Below are positions 13,227-18,477 of a DNA stretch of 18,477 nucleotides, one piece after another. How positions within the stretch are numbered: the first letter of the stretch is position 1; every line of letters starts with the position of its first letter. The notes beneath the pieces are model-generated. The model was not told the origin of the DNA. It saw nothing but the letters and a program-made list of their open reading frames with translations, and made no database searches. The translations under genes were made by a program, and so were the position numbers. Source of the DNA: Thermoleophilia bacterium (GTDB lineage Bacteria; Actinomycetota; Thermoleophilia; Gaiellales; Gaiellaceae); the NCBI GenBank assembly GCA_025936595.1, contig JAICTB010000010.1:1-18477 (forward strand). The letters are read 5' to 3'.

Positions 13227-13517
13227 GTGAACAACCCGAGCCTGCTCATCCTGACGAGCCTCTCGTCCGGCCCCAAGCACGGACACGCGCTGCTCCTCGA
13301 CATCGAATCCTTCGCAGATGTGCGGCTCGGTCCCGGCACGCTCTACGGCGCGATCACGCGACTCGAGGAGCAGGGCCTGATCGAGCCACTCGATCCCGAG
13401 GACCGGCGCCGCCCTTACCGCATCACGGCCGCCGGGACGATGACGCTCGCAGCGTCGCTCGAGGGTCTGCGCCGCATCGTCCGAACCGGCACGACGCGAC
13501 TGGCTGCGGCGACATGA
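13227..13517 (+). CDS. PadR-family transcriptional regulator
   Basis: A 96-residue protein that is nearly all winged-helix domain. It begins MNNPSLLILTSLSSGPKHGHALLLDI, the standard PadR start, followed by LGPGTLYGAITRLEEQGLIEPL (recognition helix and wing) and RRRPYRITAAGTMTLAA. A short C-terminal helix suits dimerisation. I chose the GTG at 13227 because it matches the family start and the predicted transcription start. The ATG at 13218 adds three residues but lies in the -10 box. The TGA overlaps the next ATG (ATGA), so the membrane protein is translated with it. PadR regulators paired with membrane proteins are commonly released by a small ligand or by stress; the signal here is unknown. 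Confidence 0.92.
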   Translation: MNNPSLLILTSLSSGPKHGHALLLDIESFADVRLGPGTLYGAITRLEEQGLIEPLDPEDRRRPYRITAAGTMTLAASLEGLRRIVRTGTTRLAAAT

Positions 13518-14284
13518 AGCTGCTCCTGCGCGCCTACCCGCGTCGCTGGCGGGAGCGGTACGGCGAAGAGTTGCTTGCGCTGCTCGAGACCGAGCCGCTC
13601 ACCTGGCGCGTACGCGCGGACGTGCTGCGTTCCGGTCTCGGCGAGCGGCTGCGCGGGTCGGGTCCCGCGCCACGGCGCGTACTGTGGGCCTGGTCGCTGT
13701 TCGTGATCGGCGGCATCGCGTTCCAGAAGACCTCGGAGCACTGGCAGGTCGTCGTCCCCGGCCCCGACCGCGCCGTCCCGACGGCCGCGTTCGACACCGT
13801 CCAGGTCGCGGCTGCGATCGGCAGCGCCGCGGTCCTCGCTGGCGTGGCACTCGCGTTCCCCGCCTTCCTCCGCGATCTCCGGAGCGGCGGCTGGACGGCG
13901 CTGGGGCGGCCGATCGTGCTCGCCTCGGCCGTAACGTCCGTCGCCGCGGGAGCCCTCGTCGCGGTCGCGCTCGACCACGACATCGTCACCGCCTCGATCT
14001 TCATCATCTTTGCCGTTGTCTCGCTGTTCGCGTGGACGCGTGCCGCCGCCCTCGCCGCGCGCCGTCTCCAACCGTTGCGCGTGCACCGCCACCTCGCGCT
14101 CACGGTGACCGCAACCATGGTCGCGATCACGATCGCCGCCGCGGTCTGGTTCGCGTCGGTGACCGCGCATGCACCGTCGTTCGTCGGTGCTGAGCAACTC
14201 GCGGTCATCACGACGTTCATGGCCGCGGGAATCGCCGTCGCCGCCACCGGCGCGAGAGCCGAAGGCCGCGGTCCGGCGGCGTGA
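13514..14284 (+). CDS. PadR-coupled multi-pass membrane protein
   Basis: A 256-residue protein. Residues 1-27 (LLLRAYPRRWRERYGEELLALLE) form a charged, amphipathic, cytoplasmic segment of a kind often found at the start of proteins encoded directly after PadR genes. About six hydrophobic segments follow, near 57-72, 92-115, 133-153, 160-178, 195-215 and 224-243. There is no enzymatic motif. It overlaps the PadR stop by four bases and so is expressed with it. By analogy with PadR-linked membrane partners it may be the regulated target, for example in envelope or drug stress, but no function can be assigned from the sequence. The stop lies inside the left arm/loop region of a strong hairpin. 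Confidence 0.85.
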   Translation: MKLLLRAYPRRWRERYGEELLALLETEPLTWRVRADVLRSGLGERLRGSGPAPRRVLWAWSLFVIGGIAFQKTSEHWQVVVPGPDRAVPTAAFDTVQVAAAIGSAAVLAGVALAFPAFLRDLRSGGWTALGRPIVLASAVTSVAAGALVAVALDHDIVTASIFIIFAVVSLFAWTRAAALAARRLQPLRVHRHLALTVTATMVAITIAAAVWFASVTAHAPSFVGAEQLAVITTFMAAGIAVAATGARAEGRGPAA

Positions 14285-14306
14285 GCGTGTAGCCGCCGGG
14301 CCGCGG
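14266..14306. terminator. Bidirectional hairpin terminator between convergent genes
   Basis: A 15-bp stem (14266-14280 against 14292-14306) with one U·G pair and an 11-nt loop. Two more G·U pairs can extend it. The left arm lies in the last codons of the membrane-protein gene. No T-run follows on either strand, but stem strength and position between convergent stops support a terminator role. Confidence 0.65.
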
Positions 14307-14317
14307 TTCGATCTGCC

Positions 14318-14983
14318 TCAGGCGTGTTGAACGGCGACGGCGGCGCGCGCAGGCTCGCGCCTCCCGCGCGCGAGAGCGACGCTGGTGACGACGACCCACA
14401 GCAGGTACAGCAGCTGCGAGAACTGCCCCGCCCCGTCGAATGAAACCGGGATGAGCACGAGCGTGTAGGCGACGATCGCAAGTGCCGACCATCCCATGAA
14501 ACGCCGGCCGGCGTGGAGCGCGAGGAGCCCGGCGGCGGCGAGCAGTGTAGCGGTGAGGAACCACGTGCCGACGTAGATCGCCTCGGAGGCGGTGACGAGC
14601 GTCTTCGCGTCATCCATCCCCATGCCGTGCCCGGCGCGGTACGAGATCACGTTCATGAGCGCGAGCGCGCCGAGCCCGCCGCCGGCGCCAGCCGCAGCAG
14701 CGAGCCGGACGATGGAGCCGAGCATCCCGCCGCCCAGCCGCTCGGCGAGCCAGACGGCGAAGGCGAGGAAGAAGCCGATGCTGAGCAGCTCCATGTAGGC
14801 GCCGGCCCAGACGCCGGTGCCGACGGGAGTCGCAATGGCGCGGGCGATGTCGGCGGTTGAGCTGCCGACCGTCAGGCCGTGCGTCTTGCCGGTCCCCATC
14901 GAGAAGAACGTGCCGCCCAGCTCGAGGACGACGAAGGCGATCCCGCAGAGCGCGAACCAGCGGTCCTGCAGACGTTCGGTCAT
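14318..14983 (-). CDS. Multi-pass membrane protein, unknown function
   Basis: A 221-residue protein with six likely membrane helices: about 9-28, 57-80, 88-113, 133-157, 163-181 and 188-205. Short loops contain RYAGHGM-like and DDAK residues (SYRAGHGMGMDDAK at 114-127). No cofactor or catalytic motif is evident. The overall size and helix layout resemble small DUF4386-like integral membrane proteins, but I cannot confirm that family. The ATG at 14983 has AAGGAG about 10 nt upstream (and AAGGAC directly before the ATG), so it is translated with a leader, unlike several neighbours. It is divergent from the histidine kinase at 15149 across 165 bp and convergent with the PadR partner gene. Confidence 0.8.
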   Translation of the reverse strand: MTERLQDRWFALCGIAFVVLELGGTFFSMGTGKTHGLTVGSSTADIARAIATPVGTGVWAGAYMELLSIGFFLAFAVWLAERLGGGMLGSIVRLAAAAGAGGGLGALALMNVISYRAGHGMGMDDAKTLVTASEAIYVGTWFLTATLLAAAGLLALHAGRRFMGWSALAIVAYTLVLIPVSFDGAGQFSQLLYLLWVVVTSVALARGRREPARAAVAVQHA

Positions 14984-15136
14984 GTCCTTACTCCTTCGGT
15001 TGCTGACCCGGCGGACGCTACGGCCGTGCCGCCGGTGCGTCGTCGGCGGGCCAGGCGAACGCGGGTAGCCCTGCGGGGTGATCTTTCGCCGCTTCGACTC
15101 ATCCCAGGACTTGATGACAGCGGCGGCCTGCCGCAC

Positions 15137-15142
15137 TACGTT
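15137..15142 (+). promoter_or_regulatory. -10 box (TACGTT) of the DesK/LiaS-type kinase operon
   Basis: TACGTT ends 6 nt before the ATG at 15149, the same distance seen for other genes here. TTGATG (15111-15116) is a possible -35 but at 20 bp, longer than optimal. Confidence 0.4.
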
Positions 15143-15148
15143 GTCGGC

Positions 15149-16306
15149 ATGCGCGCATTTGCCGTCCGCGTCCCGCGCCTGCGGTTCGACGCGGCCCGGG
15201 TCGACCTGGCCGTAGCCGCGGTGCTCACGGTTGTGGCGCAGCTCGAGGTCTGGCTCGGGAGCGGAAACCACACCGGCCACCGCATCGTTGCCGCTGCGGT
15301 CTCGCTGCTCGCCACCGGCTCGGTCGCGGTCCGGCGCCGCTGGCCGCTGGTGGTCGGCGTCGCGGTGGGTTGGGCGTTCGCGCTCCAGATCGGGCTGGTG
15401 GGCGATCCGCAGATCATCGCCGCCTCGGTCGGCTGGTTCTGCGCGCTCTACGCGCTCACCGTCTGGACGTCGCCTCGCCGCTTCGCCCTGGGCACGGGTC
15501 TGCTCGTGGTCGGGTTGGGCGCCGACGCCGCAGGGCCGCACAGCTTCGGCAACGGTGGCAGCGCCGTCTTCTTCGCGGTTGTCATGCTCGCGGTGATGCT
15601 GCTGGTGCGGCGGGTGCTCGGCGATCGCGAGCGCCGCGTCGAGCTCGCCGAGCGGGAGCGCGACCTCGCCGCCCGAGAAGCGGTCGTCGCCGAGCGCGCC
15701 CGGATCGCGCGCGAGCTGCACGACGTGGTCGCGCACTCGGTCAGCGTCATGGTCGTGCAGGCGCAGGCAGGGCCGCGACTCCTGGCCGAGCCCGAATCTC
15801 TGCGGGACACGTTCCGCTCGATCGAGACGACCGGGCGCGAGGCGCTCGTCGAGCTGCGGCGGCTGCTCGGCGTGCTCCGCGGCGGCGACGAGCACGCAGC
15901 GACCGCGCCGCAGCCCGGCCTCGCCTCGCTCGAGGCGTTGCTCGAGCAGGTACGTGAGGCGGGGCTGCACGTCGACCTGCGCATCGAGGGCGAGCCTGGG
16001 CCGCTCCCGCCCGGTGTCGACCTCTCCGCCTACCGGATCGTGCAGGAAGCATTGACCAACGCCCTCAAGCACGCCGGCCGCGCGGAAGCAGAGGTGATCG
16101 TCCACTACGAGACGGGAGCCGTCGAGGTGGAGATCCTCGACAACGGCGTCGGCACGCACGCGCGCGTGAACGGCTCCGGGCACGGGCTTGTGGGGATGCG
16201 CGAGCGCGTCGCCCTCTACGGCGGACTGCTCGAGGCGGGCAGCCGCAACGGCCACGGTTTCGCCGTGCGAGCGCGACTGCCGCTCCCGCCCGAGCCGGGC
16301 CGATGA
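15149..16306 (+). CDS. Membrane sensor histidine kinase, DesK/LiaS-like (HisKA_3)
   Basis: A 385-residue kinase. The N-terminal 155 residues hold about five hydrophobic segments (near 19-36, 46-61, 66-83, 88-106, 113-128 and 137-153; the count is uncertain). A charged coiled coil (157-183) leads to ERARIARELHDVVAHSVSVMVVQAQ with phosphoacceptor H191. The ATPase domain has EALTNALKHA (N304), DNGVG (331-335) and GHGLVGM (344-350). It is partner to the regulator that overlaps its stop by four bases (ATGA). The ATG at 15149 lacks a Shine-Dalgarno sequence and has TACGTT 6 nt upstream. Longer in-frame starts upstream have non-coding composition and run across the divergent promoter region. The stimulus is unknown; this class often reports membrane or cell-envelope state. 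Confidence 0.93.
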   Translation: MRAFAVRVPRLRFDAARVDLAVAAVLTVVAQLEVWLGSGNHTGHRIVAAAVSLLATGSVAVRRRWPLVVGVAVGWAFALQIGLVGDPQIIAASVGWFCALYALTVWTSPRRFALGTGLLVVGLGADAAGPHSFGNGGSAVFFAVVMLAVMLLVRRVLGDRERRVELAERERDLAAREAVVAERARIARELHDVVAHSVSVMVVQAQAGPRLLAEPESLRDTFRSIETTGREALVELRRLLGVLRGGDEHAATAPQPGLASLEALLEQVREAGLHVDLRIEGEPGPLPPGVDLSAYRIVQEALTNALKHAGRAEAEVIVHYETGAVEVEILDNGVGTHARVNGSGHGLVGMRERVALYGGLLEAGSRNGHGFAVRARLPLPPEPGR

Positions 16307-16986
16307 TCCGCGTCGCGATCGCCGACGACCAGGCGCTCGTGCGCACGGGCTTTCGCGTCATCCTCGACGCCGAGCCCGATCTCGAGGTCGTCGCCGAGGC
16401 GGCCGACGGCCGCGAGATCGTCGACCTCGTCCACGCGCGGCGCCCGGAGGTCGTTCTGATGGACGTCCGGATGCCGAACCTCGACGGGATCGAGGCGACG
16501 CGTCACCTCGCCGCGCTCCCGACCCCGCCGCGAGTGCTGATGCTGACGACGTTCGATCTCGACGAGTACGTGTACGAGGCGCTGCGCGCCGGCGCGTCCG
16601 GCTTCCTGCTCAAAGACGCCGGCGCGGACGAGCTCCTGCACGCGGTGCGAGTCGTCGCCGCCGGCGAGGCGCTGCTCTCTCCCTCGATCACCCGCCGCCT
16701 GATCGCCGACTACGCGCGGCGCCCGCCCGCGAGCGAGCAGCCGGCAGCGCTCGCAGAGCTGACGCCGCGAGAGCTCGAAGTGCTCCGCATGCTCGCACGC
16801 GGCCTCTCCAACGCAGAGATAGCCCGAGAGCTCGTCCTCGGCGACGCGACCGTGAAGACGCACGTTGCCCGCATCTTCGGCAAGCTCGGCCTGCACGACC
16901 GCGCGCAAGCCGTCGTGCTCGCCTACGAGACCGGGCTCATCACCCCGGGCGACCAGCGGGCCTCGACGGACGCCTCGGGCGCCTGA
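16303..16986 (+). CDS. NarL/FixJ-family response regulator
   Basis: A 227-residue regulator. The receiver opens MIRVAIADDQALVRTGF, with D54 in VVLMDVRMP, threonines in LMLTTFD and the conserved lysine in FLLKDA. The LuxR-type helix-turn-helix (about 149-212) reads LTPRELEVLRMLARGLSNAEIARELVLGDATVKTHV. The ATG overlaps the kinase TGA, so the two are a coupled pair. The last 47 bases overlap the 3' end of the convergent carboxypeptidase gene, leaving no room for a terminator. Target genes are not evident; the divergent membrane protein at 14318-14983 and the adjacent carboxypeptidase are candidates by position only. Confidence 0.95.
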   Translation: MIRVAIADDQALVRTGFRVILDAEPDLEVVAEAADGREIVDLVHARRPEVVLMDVRMPNLDGIEATRHLAALPTPPRVLMLTTFDLDEYVYEALRAGASGFLLKDAGADELLHAVRVVAAGEALLSPSITRRLIADYARRPPASEQPAALAELTPRELEVLRMLARGLSNAEIARELVLGDATVKTHVARIFGKLGLHDRAQAVVLAYETGLITPGDQRASTDASGA

Positions 16987-17926
16987 CCGAGGGCGAGTGA
17001 CCCGCGATGCGGTCGACCATGGCGTCGGCGGCCGCGAGACCAGCCGCGATCTGGTTGTGGCCGGGCTGACCCAACACGACCCCGGTGATCGTCGTCCGCC
17101 TGCCGTCGATCCAGCGGACGGCGCGGAAGGCGAAGCAGCCGCCGGCCGCGTCGTCCGAGCCGGTCTTGACGCCCACGAATCCGTCGTGCCCGAGCACCGT
17201 GTTGGTGTTGTGCACGGTGCCGGCGACCGGCAGTGTCGCGCTCGGTGTGGCGACGATGCTCGCGAACACCGGCAGGCGCATCGCACGATCGACGATGCGC
17301 ACCTGGTCGGCGGCAGTCGACACGGTCGCGTCGTCGTAGCCGCTCGGGTCGGTGTAGCGGGTGTGGGTCATGCCGAGCGACCGCGCGGTGGCATTCATCC
17401 GGGCGACGAACCGGTCCATTGAGCCGGCGTCCCATCGGGCCAGCACCGCGGCGATGTTGTTCGCCGACGGCAGCAGCAGAGCCTGCAGTGCCTGCAGTTC
17501 GGTCAATTGCTCTCCGGCGGTGATCGGCACGAGCGACTCCTGCTGCCGGCGCCGGCGATCGGTGTCGGCGACATCGGCGTCCGTGAGCGTGATCATGGGG
17601 CCGCCCTGACCGGCCCGGAGCGGGTGGTCGAGGAGCACGAGGTAGGCCGTCATCACCTTCGCGACGCTCGCGATCGGAGCCGCGTACTGGCCCGGGCCGA
17701 CCCGGACCTGCGACTGTCCTCCTTGAACGAACGCAGCCTGGCCGTATGCCGGCCAAACCGTGCTGGGAACCGCTTCGACGGGCGATGCTGCCGTCGACGA
17801 CGAGGACGCGAGCAGCTGGTGGCCGAGGACCGTGATCGCCGCGACGACCACGAGCAGGCCGGCGACACGGATCCTGCGCCGCCGGGTCCGGCGGGTTCTT
17901 CTTCTTGCCCGGTGGCCGTGGGACAC
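16940..17926 (-). CDS. D-alanyl-D-alanine carboxypeptidase (penicillin-binding protein, S11)
   Basis: A 328-residue serine peptidase. The N-terminus is very basic (HRARRRTRRTRRRRIR), followed by one hydrophobic helix (21-39) that anchors or exports it. The active-site motifs are complete: SVAK (S87-K90), SAN (S154-N156) and KTG (K254-G256). It trims the terminal D-Ala from peptidoglycan stem peptides outside the membrane. It lacks a long C-terminal amphipathic anchor, so the N-terminal helix is the likely tether. I chose the GTG at 17926 (VSHGHRARRR...) because upstream residues are Cys/Arg-rich and non-coding in character. TTGAAT lies 6 nt upstream. It is divergent from the OmpR-type regulator by 86 bp, and its end overlaps the NarL-type gene by 47 bp. 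Confidence 0.93.
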   Translation of the reverse strand: MSHGHRARRRTRRTRRRRIRVAGLLVVVAAITVLGHQLLASSSSTAASPVEAVPSTVWPAYGQAAFVQGGQSQVRVGPGQYAAPIASVAKVMTAYLVLLDHPLRAGQGGPMITLTDADVADTDRRRRQQESLVPITAGEQLTELQALQALLLPSANNIAAVLARWDAGSMDRFVARMNATARSLGMTHTRYTDPSGYDDATVSTAADQVRIVDRAMRLPVFASIVATPSATLPVAGTVHNTNTVLGHDGFVGVKTGSDDAAGGCFAFRAVRWIDGRRTTITGVVLGQPGHNQIAAGLAAADAMVDRIAGHSPSVRRPRRPSRPAGRPG

Positions 17927-17932
17927 GCCCCC

Positions 17933-17938
17933 ATTCAA
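17933..17938 (-). promoter_or_regulatory. Possible -10 box (TTGAAT) of the carboxypeptidase gene
   Basis: TTGAAT on the minus strand ends 6 nt before the GTG at 17926. It differs from TAGAAT of the PadR promoter in one base. The match is weaker than the other boxes because position 2 is T, and no good -35 is present. Confidence 0.3.
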
Positions 17939-18000
17939 GGGAGCGTGGCGTTGCTGGCACGTATCTGGTTTTCGATATGCCGACGACATGCGGCAGCTCG

Positions 18001-18006
18001 TAGCAT
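18001..18006 (+). promoter_or_regulatory. -10 box (TAGCAT) of the OmpR-type regulator
   Basis: TAGCAT ends 6 nt before the ATG at 18013, giving a transcription start at the start codon. No strong -35 is visible at 17 bp (TGCCGA). Confidence 0.5.
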
Positions 18007-18012
18007 CGGAGC

Positions 18013-18477
18013 ATGCGTGTGTTGATCGTCGAGGACGAGCCGTACATGGCAGAAGCCATCCGCGACGGCCTGCGCCTGGAAGCGATCGCAGCAGACATCG
18101 CAGGTGACGGCGACACCGCACTCGAGCTGCTCAACGTCAACGGCTACGACATCGCCGTCCTCGACAGAGACATTCCCGGGCCGAGCGGCGATGAGATCGC
18201 AGAACGCATCGTGGCCTCAGGCAGCGGCATGCCGATCCTCATGCTCACCGCCGCCGACCGTCTCGACGACAAGGCCTCCGGGTTCGAGCTCGGCGCTGAC
18301 GACTACCTGACGAAGCCGTTCGAGCTCCAGGAGCTCGTGCTCCGTCTCAGAGCGCTCGATCGCAGGCGCGCCCACAACAGGCCGCCCGTGCGAGAGCTCG
18401 GAGGCCTGCGAGTGGATCCGTTCCGCCGCGAGGTCTACCGCGACGGCCGCTACGTCGCTCTGACCAGGAAGCAGTTC
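18013..18477 (+). CDS. OmpR/PhoB-family response regulator (partial, 3' end outside window)
   Basis: The first 155 codons are present and open to the window end. The receiver is complete: MRVLIVEDEP, phosphoacceptor D51 in IAVLDRDIPGPSGDEI, T79 in LMLTAADR and K101 in DDYLTKPF. After a linker (HNRPPVREL) the winged-helix domain begins (GGLRVDPFRREVYRDGRYVALTRKQF) and is cut at its second strand/first helix. The VLDRDIPG variant of the phosphorylation loop is common in actinobacterial OmpR-type regulators. The partner kinase probably follows outside the window. It is divergent from the carboxypeptidase, so cell-wall-related regulation is possible but only inferred. Confidence 0.93.
   Translation, partial: MRVLIVEDEPYMAEAIRDGLRLEAIAADIAGDGDTALELLNVNGYDIAVLDRDIPGPSGDEIAERIVASGSGMPILMLTAADRLDDKASGFELGADDYLTKPFELQELVLRLRALDRRRAHNRPPVRELGGLRVDPFRREVYRDGRYVALTRKQF

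Noticed and set aside
13053..13286. Minus-strand open frame with RPAKVVYAYENHIVQPG.
   Set aside because: It overlaps the PadR gene and its promoter, has no start signal and resembles no family I recognise. A gene remnant is possible but not supported.
2..18369. A 17-bp exact direct repeat, CGCTCGATCGCAGGCGC, at 2-18 and 18353-18369, near both window ends.
   Set aside because: Both copies lie inside unrelated genes on opposite strands and encode common Arg/Leu/Ala/Asp codons. With this base composition a chance match is plausible and there is no flanking similarity.
1..18477. Search for tRNA, rRNA, CRISPR repeats, insertion sequences, transposase or phage genes.
   Set aside because: No cloverleaf with CCA-adjacent stem, no spaced repeat series, no terminal inverted repeats with a transposase and no composition break were seen by eye.

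Overview
The window is GC-rich and densely packed. It has many GTG starts, stop/start overlaps (ATGA, GTGA), few Shine-Dalgarno sequences at operon-leading genes, and TANNNT boxes just upstream of start codons. Together with the gene families (CUT1 sugar ABC transporter without its own ATPase, NarL/DesK-type two-component systems, PadR with a membrane partner) this suggests a high-GC actinobacterium-like chromosome, perhaps a deep branch such as Thermoleophilia. That placement is inference. I see no mobile element, rRNA, tRNA or CRISPR array.

Left part (1-6038): a minus-strand operon runs lacI-type repressor > permease > solute-binding protein > permease > HAD phosphatase > metallo-beta-lactamase-fold protein (cut by the window edge). 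A ribokinase-like gene diverges from it. A LacI-type palindrome lies inside the spacer of the repressor promoter. The binding protein resembles the UgpB type, so a phosphorylated or polyol-like substrate is possible, followed by dephosphorylation (HAD) or phosphorylation (kinase). No ABC ATPase is encoded here.

Centre-left (6091-9715): a minus-strand signalling operon runs stand-alone receiver > membrane histidine kinase > NarL-type regulator. It diverges from a small plus-strand operon encoding a secreted allene-oxide-cyclase-like barrel protein and a small dimeric-barrel-like protein. The 137-bp region between them holds two near-palindromic 14-mers placed with exact mirror symmetry relative to both predicted transcription starts. 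This is the most striking regulatory structure in the window.

Centre (9749-12881): a VOC-family protein, a complete FabF-type ketosynthase, a divergent aldo/keto reductase and a small membrane protein. These are single-gene units, several with a -10-like box 6 nt before the start codon.

Right part (13191-18477): a PadR regulator, apparently leaderless and with a palindrome in its promoter, is translationally coupled to a membrane protein. Next come a convergent membrane protein, a DesK/LiaS-type kinase with its NarL-type regulator, a D-alanyl-D-alanine carboxypeptidase whose end overlaps the regulator, and the start of an OmpR-type regulator that runs off the window. Four response-regulator/receiver genes and two histidine kinases make this a signalling-rich region.
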